DNA of 29,673 bases. Origin: CAZGQY01 sp964528035 (GTDB lineage: Bacteria > Pseudomonadota > Gammaproteobacteria > Methylococcales > UBA1147). The position numbers were made by a program, and so were the translations under genes. Below, piece after piece: positions 16,413 through 23,219 of this stretch. Each line of letters starts with the position of its first letter. The stretch's first letter is position 1. Below the pieces are notes generated by a model. That model worked only from the letters and a program-made list of their open reading frames with translations, had not been told where the DNA came from and searched no databases. The stretch is taken from positions 1 to 29,673 of the forward strand of contig CAZGQY010000031.1 of assembly GCA_964528035.1 (NCBI GenBank). The letters run 5' to 3'.

Positions 16413-16426
16413 TGTACATATGTACA
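16413..16426. promoter_or_regulatory. TGTACA double palindrome, likely operator of the PIN/Phd pair
   Basis: TGTACATATGTACA is a perfect 14-bp palindrome made of two TGTACA hexamers around TA, 14 bp upstream of the PIN toxin start. TGTACA is the hexamer bound by YefM, a relative of the antitoxin in this pair. ATCACCAGTGAT (16402-16413) adjoins it. Autoregulatory binding is an inference. Confidence 0.6.
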
Positions 16427-16543
16427 AACTATAGATGATTTAGTCCTATTAGTAAACAAAGATTTTCTTTAAACACCGGGTAGGTCAGGGTCTCACGACC
16501 CGTTCCCCTCTGTTACGTCCCACTCCCAAATAAAGCAACGCAG

Positions 16544-16813
16544 TCAATTCATCTCGCAAAGAAATGGGGAGATAAATAAAACAATCCCTGGAATAAGGCG
16601 ATATAGAATAGTAAATGGAAACTTCTTCATTCCTCTTTGGCGTATGTCAGGCTTCAATTCTATCGGATACCTGAGTGGTGATTTACAAACTTCAACAAGA
16701 ATTTTCTCGAATTCGGCCAAGTAAGTAGCACCCAGTCCTGGCCGTTTTGTTTCAAAATAGGCTACCGATTCAAGGTGTTCTGCCTCCGCTGCGGGGTGAA
16801 AGTAATATGTCAC
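16544..16813 (-). CDS. ParE/RelE-family toxin with altered, probably truncated C-terminus
   Basis: 89 residues. The first 75 or so match the ParE group that pairs with TIGR02574-type antitoxins: YYFHPAAEAEHLESVAYFET, GLGATYLAEFEKIL, SPLRYPIELKPDIRQRGMKK and FPFTILYRLIPGIVLF. Relatives continue with a strand and an AVAHxRRRPxYW-like ending. Here the frame ends as ISPFLCEMN, and none of the three minus-strand frames restores that ending, so the end was probably lost by recombination rather than by one frameshift. The following 140 bp (16400-16543) have no gene except a GGGTC-TCAC-GACCC hairpin (16489-16502). The toxin may be inactive. It overlaps its antitoxin gene by 4 bp. Confidence 0.75.
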   Translation of the reverse strand: MTYYFHPAAEAEHLESVAYFETKRPGLGATYLAEFEKILVEVCKSPLRYPIELKPDIRQRGMKKFPFTILYRLIPGIVLFISPFLCEMN

Positions 16814-17034
16814 CTTAGGAGAGCCTGCGCTTTCCTCCGTACTTCCTCTGCTGGTGCTGGCTGAACAAGACCATCATCAAGTTCTTTAGCTCTGTTCTGT
16901 GCTTCTCGAAGCCAATCATCCTCGATTTCACCGTCTGATGGTGAATAAAGACTTAGCAGTAATTTTTGTGCTAACTCCGCGCGTTCATCCTCAGTAAGGT
17001 GCAGAGCTTCATCTTCGATTTGCTTTAGATTCAT
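16810..17034 (-). CDS. Addiction module antitoxin (ParD-like, TIGR02574 type)
   Basis: 74-residue antitoxin with the family pattern LTEDERAELAQKLLLSLYSP followed by an acidic stretch (DGEIEDDWLREAQNRAKELD) and the closing PAPAEEVRRKAQALL. Such proteins precede ParE/RelE toxins, as here, with a 4-bp overlap. ATG 17034 has GGAGAA about 10 nt upstream. The gene begins just left of the attC-like site 17063-17134, so it is the start of a cassette. Confidence 0.85.
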   Translation of the reverse strand: MNLKQIEDEALHLTEDERAELAQKLLLSLYSPSDGEIEDDWLREAQNRAKELDDGLVQPAPAEEVRRKAQALLR

Positions 17035-17062
17035 ATCGATATTTCTCCAATTGTTTCTAGGG

Positions 17063-17134
17063 CTCTAACGACCAAGCTGTGCGGCGCAAACGAAGCGCAG
17101 CGTAGTTTGCGTCCGAACGAGCGCCTTGTTATAA
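17063..17134 (-). other. attC recombination site
   Basis: The clearest attC in the window, 72 bp. Read on the minus strand it starts TTATAAC, has an internal pairing of GACGCAAAC with GTTTGCGCC around a GC-rich loop, and ends with GTTAGAG. The outer ends TAAC and GTTA give the core pairs, and the imperfect stem has unpaired bases as expected of sites recognised as folded single strands. The upstream ORF (17129-17374) stops with TAA inside the first core box. This is a very common design in integron cassettes. Confidence 0.75.
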
Positions 17135-17374
17135 GCCAAATTCTTCATTTGGCTCCTCATATAGCCCAATGTCTTCTGACGTGCCAACACCGTTACCACC
17201 ATCAAGGTAACGAACCCCAATGAATACACCGTTGTCTGCTTTTTCAATTTGAATGCCTATGCACGGAATTCTTTGCTTTGTGTCTTCATCTGTTTGTACC
17301 GCACATAATGGTAATTTCACCTCATATGGCTCGCTACCAGAAGGAATGGGGATGGCAATACGTTTTTCCAGCAC
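17129..17374 (-). CDS. Hypothetical cassette ORF, start replaced by integrase remnant
   Basis: 81 residues, no family recognised. The body is acidic and soluble (IPCIGIQIEKADNGVFIGVRYL and ending EDIGLYEEPNEEFGL). The first 13 residues or so are read from the antisense strand of the integrase fragment, whose homology begins near 17335. The native start was therefore probably lost when cassette and integrase were joined, and ATG 17374 may be accidental. The stop codon lies in the attC site, as expected of the first cassette of an array. Confidence 0.5.
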   Translation of the reverse strand: MLEKRIAIPIPSGSEPYEVKLPLCAVQTDEDTKQRIPCIGIQIEKADNGVFIGVRYLDGGNGVGTSEDIGLYEEPNEEFGL

Positions 17375-17661
17375 GAAAGCGGAGTGTTGATACTCGTTCT
17401 GGTATTATGCGCAGACATCATTTTGATGAAAGTTCTATGCAACGAGCTGTCAAAATCGCAATAAGAAAAGCACATATCACCAAGCCTGCCTGTTTTCACA
17501 CTTTACGTCATTCCTTTGCCACCCATTTGCTAGAGCGTGGCATGGATATCCGTACTGTACAGGAACAACTCGGTCACAAAGATGTTCGTACTACGCAAAT
17601 TTATACTCATGTGTTGAACCGGGGAGACAACGCGGTTGCCAGTCCGCTGGGTTCGGTATTG
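17335..17661 (+). pseudogene. intI: Integron integrase IntI, C-terminal fragment
   Basis: About 109 codons homologous to the C-terminal third of IntI. The IntI-typical stretch KEWGWQYVFPARKRSVDTRS and RRHHFDESSMQRAVKIAIRK is followed by the recombinase core HTLRHSFATHLLERG (catalytic His and Arg), DIRTVQEQLGHKDVRTTQIY with its His and the nucleophilic Tyr, and THVLNRGDNAVASPLG. The N-terminal SAM-like domain and the first catalytic Arg box are missing, with no start codon or promoter. The open frame runs to 17817, but the part after about 17661 is antisense to the cytochrome b gene. The protein would be inactive. It joins a cassette ORF on the left and the formate dehydrogenase locus on the right. 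Confidence 0.9.
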
Positions 17662-17682
17662 AGTTCTACCTGGCAATGGTTA

Positions 17683-18726
17683 TCAAATACCCCGATCTCG
17701 CTTGGGTACTGTACTACTCAAAGGACTGTCGCTGGTCTTGATTTTAGAATTATCAACAATCTCTTCATACCACAAATCATGATGCTGCTTCGCCCAACTG
17801 CTGTCGACTTTGCCTGAAATCATGCCTTCGAAAGCGCCCTCGGTTCCAATGGTACCGATGTAAATATGGCCGAGTGATCCTACTATGAGCACGACGGCTA
17901 AACTGACATGGATCAGATGGCTAATTTGCATGGGTAAGCGGTTCAGGCCAATATTTGGAAAATCAAGCAGGAGGCCGGTTGTCACCACGCCGATACCGGC
18001 AAAGCATAATAGCCAGAACCAGGCTTTTTCACCGCCGTTCATACGTTCCGCTGAAGGATGATGGTCGCCTATCATGCCACCGAAAGCTTTAAACCATTCG
18101 ATGTCGAGACGGTTTGGCAGATTATCTTTTAGCCATAGAACAATCATCATGAACAGTCCGGCGATGAACATTAATCCGCCAAAGTTGTGGAATTGTTTTG
18201 CTATTTGCGCGTAGAGCGCAAACGATTCATGGCCGATAAAAGGTATTAATACAGCTCGACCATATAAAAGACTTAATCCGGTTATGGATAACATAATGAA
18301 CAGTATTGCAGTGTACCAGTGCAAAAGTCTTTCAGTCAGGCTCCAGCGGTGTACCATCTGCCCGGTTTTTTTTTCGGTTAGCCGGACTTTTCCGCGGACG
18401 AGAAAAAATAGTGTCAAAGCCAAGACCGTTATGCCTTGTAACCAAGCACTTAAGGTCGCGAGCGGTCCGTTTCTTAGTTGACGCCAGTTTTCACCTGAAC
18501 CCTCGATTAGAACATCAGTTTCCTGACCAGAAACAGCGGTATATCCAGGTTGTCCCTCGCGTACCTGCCGCCAGATATCCGCAATGGGGTTACTATCACT
18601 TGCTGCAGAGACATCCGGTAGCAATAAATCGGCCACAGGTGTAAAAAATAAAATGGTGGATACTAAGAGGCAGGCAGCAATTATCCGCAATATGGATTTG
18701 TGGCCTATTTGTTTTTTACGAGTCAC
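17683..18726 (-). CDS. fdnI: Formate dehydrogenase cytochrome b subunit (gamma)
   Basis: Membrane subunit that takes electrons from the iron-sulfur subunit to the quinone pool through b hemes. It has 347 residues: an N-terminal signal-like hydrophobic segment (about 12-34), a periplasmic loop, a TM helix at about 90-111, then the FdnI-like cytochrome b core. Candidate heme histidines are in VHRWSLTERLLHWYTAIL, AQIAKQFHNFGG and ISHLIHVSLAVVL; GHIYIGTIGTEGAFEGMISG and SSWAKQHHDLWYEE are family end motifs. The tail after LWYEEIV (about 23 residues) looks unconserved and abuts the integrase remnant, so it may have been altered at that junction. It is the last gene of the operon. Confidence 0.93.
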   Translation of the reverse strand: MTRKKQIGHKSILRIIAACLLVSTILFFTPVADLLLPDVSAASDSNPIADIWRQVREGQPGYTAVSGQETDVLIEGSGENWRQLRNGPLATLSAWLQGITVLALTLFFLVRGKVRLTEKKTGQMVHRWSLTERLLHWYTAILFIMLSITGLSLLYGRAVLIPFIGHESFALYAQIAKQFHNFGGLMFIAGLFMMIVLWLKDNLPNRLDIEWFKAFGGMIGDHHPSAERMNGGEKAWFWLLCFAGIGVVTTGLLLDFPNIGLNRLPMQISHLIHVSLAVVLIVGSLGHIYIGTIGTEGAFEGMISGKVDSSWAKQHHDLWYEEIVDNSKIKTSDSPLSSTVPKRDRGI

Positions 18727-18776
18727 AATCTTACAGTGTGACTAATGATTCATGGGTCAAACGTACGTTCATCCGA

Positions 18777-18971
18777 TTACCGATCAGCCTGTACAAGATG
18801 GAAACGTGACTGTAGCTGGTTGGCTCTTGTGGTTGCATCGCTCTCGTGGACATCAGCTTTTCCTTTATACACATGAGGTTCGTAGAGTGTGACTTTGAGT
18901 TCGTCATAGCAGGCGGATAATCCAAGGCATAAGCAAGCAAATAGTACCAAACCATATTTTTTCGAAGTCAT
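18777..18971 (-). CDS. Small lipoprotein in the formate dehydrogenase operon
   Basis: 64 residues with a signal peptide and lipobox: LVLFACLCLGLSACYDELKV, lipidated Cys at about 21. The mature part is about 44 residues, including YEPHVYKGKADVHESD. It starts 3 bp after the stop of the four-cluster subunit and ends 50 bp before the cytochrome b subunit, so it is co-transcribed. It has no recognised domain. Its position suggests a peripheral factor of the periplasmic enzyme, but this is inference. Confidence 0.7.
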   Translation of the reverse strand: MTSKKYGLVLFACLCLGLSACYDELKVTLYEPHVYKGKADVHESDATTRANQLQSRFHLVQADR

Positions 18972-18974
18972 GAT

Positions 18975-19586
18975 TCAATCCTTGTAGGCGGTTCCCCATC
19001 CCCACGCACCGCTTGTAGGGGATTGATCATTCGCTGTACTGTTGTCTACCCGTCGTACCACGCGTTCTCGAAACAAATCAGCGACTATATCGCCGTCGCC
19101 CGCCAGCAGAGCTTTAGTCGAACACATTTCGGCGCACAGCGGCAGCTTTCCTTCAGCTAATCTGTTTCTTCCGTATTTTTCGAATTCTTCCTGAGAATGG
19201 TCAGTTTCCGGGCCACCCGCACAGAATGTGCATTTGTCCATTTTTCCGCGTGCTCCAAAAGTCCCGTTCTGGGGGTATTGTGGTGCGCCGAATGGGCAGG
19301 CGTAGAAGCAATAGCCGCAACCAATACACAAGTCTTTATCGTGCAACACCACTCCGTCCTCGGTGGTATAAAAGCAATCCACGGGACAAACCGCTGCGCA
19401 GGGAGCATCCGAACAATGCATGCACGCGACTGATATTGATTTCTCACCCGGCTCGCCATCGTTCAGGGTGATAACGCGTCGTCGATTGATCCCCCAGGGG
19501 ACTTCGTGTTCATTTTTACAGGCAGTGATGCAGGCGTTGCATTCTATACAGCGTTCTTCGTCGCATAAAAATTTCATTCTAGCCAT
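18975..19586 (-). CDS. fdhB: Formate dehydrogenase iron-sulfur subunit (beta)
   Basis: 203-residue electron-transfer subunit with 16 cysteines for four [4Fe-4S] clusters: C13/16/19/23 (CIECNACITAC), C55/58/63/67 (CMHCSDAPCAAVC), C87/90/93/97 (CIGCGYCFYAC) and C119/122/151/155 (CTFC and CAEMC). It carries electrons from the catalytic subunit to the cytochrome b. It lacks the C-terminal membrane anchor of E. coli FdnH, as in shorter periplasmic Fdh beta subunits, and has no signal of its own, so it is probably exported in complex with the Tat-signal catalytic subunit. It lies 18 bp after fdhA. Confidence 0.96.
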   Translation of the reverse strand: MARMKFLCDEERCIECNACITACKNEHEVPWGINRRRVITLNDGEPGEKSISVACMHCSDAPCAAVCPVDCFYTTEDGVVLHDKDLCIGCGYCFYACPFGAPQYPQNGTFGARGKMDKCTFCAGGPETDHSQEEFEKYGRNRLAEGKLPLCAEMCSTKALLAGDGDIVADLFRERVVRRVDNSTANDQSPTSGAWGWGTAYKD

Positions 19587-19604
19587 CTGTTAAGTCTCCT
19601 GTTG

Positions 19605-22493
19605 TTATACTTTGCGAAGGCGACACAATGAAACTTTTGTTTCCTGCATGGCAGTGACAGAATCATAGCCATAGGTGAAAACGGTGTTACAGGATTCACC
19701 CAATATGTAGGGGTCACAGTGTTCGGGATATTTATCGCGAAGATCCTTGCCCTGGAATTGTCCTGCAAAATGAAACGGCATGAATACGACCCCCGGAGCG
19801 ACACGTTCAGTGACAAAGGCCATAACCCTAATTTTTCCCTTTTCGGGTCCTTCGACCCACACCGGCAGACCATGCCGCACTCCGGCATTGTTGGCGTCAA
19901 CCGGATTAATTTCTACAAACATATCCTGTTGCAGCTCTGCCAGCCAGGGGTTTGAACGGGTTTCATCGCCGCCACCTTCATACTCAACAAGTCGACCGCT
20001 GGTCATGGTCAATGGATATTCTTTGCTGAAGTCAGTCGCCTGTATTGACTGATACCGTGTCGGTAAGCGATAGAAGCGTTTGCGATCCTCGTAGGTTGGA
20101 AAGCTTTTAACCAAATCCCGACGGTTGCTGTAGAGTGGTTCCCGATGAATGGGTACAGGGTCAGGAAACTGCCAAACAATACATCGGGCCTTGGCGTTAC
20201 CGAAAGGTGCACATCCCCGCTGAATGGCCACTCTCTGTATGCCACCGGACAGATCGGTTTTCCAGTTCTTACCCTCGGCCTGTAGTTTTTCCTGTTCGCT
20301 CAGATCATCCCACCAACCGAGTTGTTTGAGTAGTTCTGCGCTGAATTCGGGGTACCCATTTTTAATTTCTGAACCTTCAGACCATGAATCTTCGGCCAGT
20401 AAAGAGATGCCATCACGTTCTACGCCGAAGCGGGCTCGAAACGGTAAACCACCTTTCGCCACGGGTTTGCTCAGGTCGTACAGTAGCGGGGTTCCTGGGT
20501 GACCGGATTGTTCGTTGCCCCAACACGGCCAGGGCAGTCCAAAGTATTCGCCATCGCAGGGTCCGCCTTTGGCCATAAGTGTGGTGGTATCAAATGTATG
20601 CCAGTTTTGCTGGTGTAATTTCAAACGTTCAGGTGATTGACCGGTGTAGCCTATCGTCCATGCGCCACGATTGAATTCACGAGTGATATCTTCAATCGAC
20701 GGCTCGTCGTTCTCGACTTTAATATTCTTTGTCAGAGCATCGGCAAAGCCAAATTCTCGGGCGAATTTGTAGAGAATAATGTGGTCAGGTAAAGACTCGA
20801 ACAAGGGTTCTATAACCCGATCACGCCATTGCAGTGAACGGTTGGACGATGTTAAAGAACCGTGGGTTTCAAACTGGGTGGATGCAGGTAACAGATAGGT
20901 GTTTTCGGTGCGGTCATGGAGAACCGCAGCGTTAGATGGGTAGGGGTCAACAACAACCAGTATGTCCAGTTGTTCCATGGCTTTTTTCATCTCCGGAGCG
21001 CGAACCTGGCTATTGGCTGCGTGCCCCCAGAAAACCATGGCTTTCAAATTATCTTTTTGCGAGATATTCGATTTATCTTCCAACACACCGTCGATCCAGC
21101 GAGATACAGGAATGCCGTTCATGAACATTGGTTTTTTTGTGCTGCCCGTTCCGTCGTCATAAGTTCCCTGATCGAAGCGTGCTGCCAGCCAGTCAAAGTC
21201 GATATCCCAGACTTTTGCCCAATGCTTCCAGGCGTTCTCCGATAATCCGTAATAACCAGGTAGAGTATGCGTATTGGGTCCGAGATCGGTCGCTCCCTGT
21301 ACGTTGTCATGGCCTCTGAATATATTGGTGCCACCACCAGCGACCCCCATATTTCCCAAAGCAAGCTGGAAGATGCAATAGGCGCGGGTATTGTTATTAC
21401 CGATGGTATGTTGAGTACCTCCCATACACCAGATAAAGGTTCCAGGCCGGTTGTCAGCCATGGTTTTAGTCGCAAGGTATACTTCGGCTTCTGCTACCCC
21501 GGTTACTTTTTCGACTTCAGCAGGCGTCCATTTTGCGACTTCCTGGCGTATCTTCTGCATGCCATAGACGCGTTGTCTGATAAATTCTTTATCCTCCCAC
21601 CCGTTTTTGAATACGTGCCACAGCATTCCCCAGATGAAAGGTACATCGGTTCCCGGTCTCAGGCGAATATGCTGGTTCGCATGCGCCGCTGTTCGCGTAT
21701 AGCGCGGGTCGATGACAATGATCGGAGCGCCATTTTCTTTGGCGCGAAAGATATGCTGCATCGATATTGGGTGGGCTTCCGCTGGATTTCCTCCAATAAT
21801 CAAAATTGCTTTGGAATTGTGGATATCATTGTAGGAATTTGTCATGGCTCCGTAACCCCAGGTATTGGCTACCCCGGCAACTGTAGTCGAATGACAAATC
21901 CGCGCCTGGTGATCAATATTGTTGGAGCCCCAGAGTGCCGCAAATTTTCTGAATAAATAAGCTTGCTCGTTGTTGTGTTTTGATGAACCCAGCCAATAAA
22001 CCGAATCCGGACCGGACTGATCACGAATAGAGCTTAGTTTAGAGCCTATCTCTTCGATTGCCTGATCCCAGGAGATACGCTGCCACTTTCCGCTTACTTG
22101 CTTCATTGGGTATTTGAGCCTGCGGTCGCCGTGACCGTGTTCACGCACAGAAGCGCCTTTAGCACAATGGGCTCCGAGATTGAATGGATGATCAAAAGCC
22201 GGTTCCTGACCGATCCAGACACCGTTTTGAACCTCCGCGATGATGCCGCAGCCTACTGAGCAATGCGAACAAACACTGCGTACTTCTGTTGTTGTGTCCT
22301 TATTAGCTACAGAAGCGGGGTTTGCCTCTGCTTTTTCCATCATGGTTAATGGAAACGATCCCGCGACAGCGCTCGCACCCAGAGCTAATCCGGAGTTCCG
22401 CAGGAATGATCGTCTATCTACGGTGAAAGGGGCAATATCTGTGGTATCTGGTTGAGCCGTATGGGTTGAGGAAACACGTTTTATATGTTTCAT
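19605..22493 (-). CDS. fdhA: Formate dehydrogenase catalytic subunit (alpha), Mo/W-bis-MGD, Cys form
   Basis: Oxidises formate to CO2 in the periplasm. It has 962 residues. A Tat signal occupies about residues 25-52 (DRRSFLRNSGLALGASAVAG). The [4Fe-4S] site is C75/C78/C82 (VCSHCSVGC) and C110 (GAHCAKG). The metal ligand is C200 in HQARICHSTTVAG, the position of selenocysteine in E. coli FdnG, so no Sec insertion is needed. Further family blocks are GGNPAEAHPISMQH, MGGTQHTIGNNNTRAYC and FRGHDNVQGATDLGPNTHT. The C-terminal MopterinDB-like domain includes EYPLTMTSGRLVEYEGGGDE. The 5' neighbour encodes the small Tat-signal protein and the 3' neighbour the beta subunit. Confidence 0.97.
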   Translation of the reverse strand: MKHIKRVSSTHTAQPDTTDIAPFTVDRRSFLRNSGLALGASAVAGSFPLTMMEKAEANPASVANKDTTTEVRSVCSHCSVGCGIIAEVQNGVWIGQEPAFDHPFNLGAHCAKGASVREHGHGDRRLKYPMKQVSGKWQRISWDQAIEEIGSKLSSIRDQSGPDSVYWLGSSKHNNEQAYLFRKFAALWGSNNIDHQARICHSTTVAGVANTWGYGAMTNSYNDIHNSKAILIIGGNPAEAHPISMQHIFRAKENGAPIIVIDPRYTRTAAHANQHIRLRPGTDVPFIWGMLWHVFKNGWEDKEFIRQRVYGMQKIRQEVAKWTPAEVEKVTGVAEAEVYLATKTMADNRPGTFIWCMGGTQHTIGNNNTRAYCIFQLALGNMGVAGGGTNIFRGHDNVQGATDLGPNTHTLPGYYGLSENAWKHWAKVWDIDFDWLAARFDQGTYDDGTGSTKKPMFMNGIPVSRWIDGVLEDKSNISQKDNLKAMVFWGHAANSQVRAPEMKKAMEQLDILVVVDPYPSNAAVLHDRTENTYLLPASTQFETHGSLTSSNRSLQWRDRVIEPLFESLPDHIILYKFAREFGFADALTKNIKVENDEPSIEDITREFNRGAWTIGYTGQSPERLKLHQQNWHTFDTTTLMAKGGPCDGEYFGLPWPCWGNEQSGHPGTPLLYDLSKPVAKGGLPFRARFGVERDGISLLAEDSWSEGSEIKNGYPEFSAELLKQLGWWDDLSEQEKLQAEGKNWKTDLSGGIQRVAIQRGCAPFGNAKARCIVWQFPDPVPIHREPLYSNRRDLVKSFPTYEDRKRFYRLPTRYQSIQATDFSKEYPLTMTSGRLVEYEGGGDETRSNPWLAELQQDMFVEINPVDANNAGVRHGLPVWVEGPEKGKIRVMAFVTERVAPGVVFMPFHFAGQFQGKDLRDKYPEHCDPYILGESCNTVFTYGYDSVTAMQETKVSLCRLRKV

Positions 22494-22543
22494 TATTTAA
22501 CCTTGATTTATTTTGGATTTGATTAAATGTGAATAGTGTGTCT

Positions 22544-22762
22544 CTAAACTCGGGTCTTGTCGTAATATTTCTGAATATGTTCCGTTAAATGGTAACCTTT
22601 ATCCGGAATGTTTTCTGGTGGTTTTGATTGCTGCGTTGGATTTTCTACCGATTCAGTTTTTGCATAGGCTGCAGTTGTCAATGCACCTGTAAAAAAAACC
22701 AGAGTTTTATGAATAAATCCTCGTCGGGTTTGACTGCCATTGGGATGTGTCGAATTTTTCAT
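22544..22762 (-). CDS. Formate dehydrogenase region Tat-signal small protein (TIGR02811 type)
   Basis: 72-residue protein with a twin-arginine signal (TRRGFIHKTLVFFTGALTTAAYA, shown here as TRRGFIHKTL then FFTGALTTAAYA) and the short conserved ending GYHLTEHIQKYYDKTRV. This matches the small 'formate dehydrogenase region TAT target' family found directly before fdhA in many proteobacteria. Its molecular role is not established; a maturation or assembly role is assumed from context. ATG 22762 is preceded by AAGGG about 8 nt upstream. It is the first gene of the structural-gene block after the inserted foldback element. Confidence 0.9.
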   Translation of the reverse strand: MKNSTHPNGSQTRRGFIHKTLVFFTGALTTAAYAKTESVENPTQQSKPPENIPDKGYHLTEHIQKYYDKTRV

Positions 22763-22804
22763 ACTAGGCCCTTATGCTCAGGTTTCTGTTACACACGGTC
22801 TAAA

Positions 22805-22836
22805 GTGATAATGTGGCTATTAAATATATTTATCAC
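22805..22836. promoter_or_regulatory. Spaced inverted repeat upstream of the fdh structural genes
   Basis: GTGATAA (22805-22811) and TTATCAC (22830-22836) form a 7-bp inverted repeat with an 18-bp AT-rich centre, 43-74 bp upstream of the small Tat-signal gene. It may be a regulator site or part of the operon promoter. It is not a clear FNR (TTGAT-N4-ATCAA) or CRP box. Low confidence. Confidence 0.3.
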
Positions 22837-22903
22837 AAAAAGTGCAAATCAATGATATTTAATTGTAAATAGAGTCATCCTTGTAAAAAATGGTGCCGTA
22901 CCC

Positions 22904-23069
22904 TTAGGAGCGAGGATTCAATAATATACGAATCCTGACTGGTCTTATTGTCCGTCTTCTGCGTTGTAGCAACAGTTGCGTAGCCCTGCTATGCGCCTGT
23001 TGCTACGCCTTGAAGACAAACAATAATCCTGCGTCAATCTTTCGCATTTTATTAAAACCTCGCTCCTTA
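22904..23069. mobile_element. Foldback MITE-like element splitting the fdh locus
   Basis: The 457-bp gap 22763-23219 contains this element. Ends GGAGCGAGG (22907-22915) and CCTCGCTCC (23058-23066) are perfect 9-bp inverted repeats, each flanked outside by TTA, a possible 3-bp target duplication. The two halves remain similar throughout, including GTAGCAACAG on one arm and its complement CTGTTGCTAC on the other, so the whole 160 bp folds into a long imperfect hairpin. It encodes no protein. A second partial copy starts at 29619, which confirms a dispersed repeat family. Here it separates torD from the small Tat-signal gene. Confidence 0.85.
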
Positions 23070-23132
23070 TTGTAAAAGTTGACGAACCAAGGGCTACTGT
23101 ATTATAAAAGTTGACGAAGCATGGGCTACTGT
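23069..23132. repeat. Tandem direct repeat, 2 x 32 bp
   Basis: Copies 23069-23100 and 23101-23132 are adjacent with 29 of 32 bases identical; shared core AAAAGTTGACGAA and GGGCTACTGTATT. The block begins exactly at the right end of the foldback element. It contains no gene. The remaining 90 bp up to torD show nothing recognisable. Confidence 0.8.
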
Positions 23133-23219
23133 ATTTTTCTGCACATTGCAGTGAATCGTCTGTTTTCGAGTACTCTATCCCAATCTACTCAGGAATTTCA
23201 AGCGGTGGGAACGCAGTAT

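Larger units (their letters stand above)
14460..17661 (-). other. Relic sedentary chromosomal integron with toxin-antitoxin cassettes
   Basis: Composite region, orientation given for the cassette array. A truncated IntI-type integrase on the plus strand (17335-17661) has its 5' side facing left, where small genes follow mostly on the minus strand, the standard divergent layout of integrase and cassettes. Candidate recombination sites separate the genes: 17063-17134, 15112-15182 and the short sites 15737-15753 and 14460-14476. Four of the five gene units are two-gene toxin-antitoxin operons, which are typical stabilising cassettes of chromosomal integrons. No attI or full integrase remains. 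The array ends beside cobB on the left and the formate dehydrogenase locus on the right. The assignment combines visible homology of the integrase with inference from layout. Confidence 0.75.

Noticed and set aside
16430..16543. Group IIC intron or other mobile element inserted in an attC
   Set aside because: No intron domain V, reverse transcriptase or terminal repeats are visible; the stretch is only reported as unexplained sequence after the toxin.
17278..17817. 179-codon open frame as an intact phage-type integrase
   Set aside because: Only residues from about 20 to 128 match IntI. The first catalytic Arg box and N-terminal domain are missing and both ends are read from neighbouring genes' antisense strands.
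21880..21910. Selenocysteine codon in fdhA
   Set aside because: The codon at the active-site position encodes Cys (C200 in HQARICHS), and the frame has no internal TGA, so no Sec insertion element is needed.
18306..22455. Plus-strand open frames opposite the formate dehydrogenase genes
   Set aside because: They are antisense shadows of well-supported minus-strand genes and show no conserved domains.
22780..22903. FNR or CRP site for the fdh operon
   Set aside because: TTGAT and TGTGA half-sites are present but no full dyad with correct spacing was found; only a non-standard GTGATAA/TTATCAC repeat is reported.
23069..23132. CRISPR array
   Set aside because: The two 32-bp units are directly adjacent with no spacer and only two copies exist; no cas genes are present.
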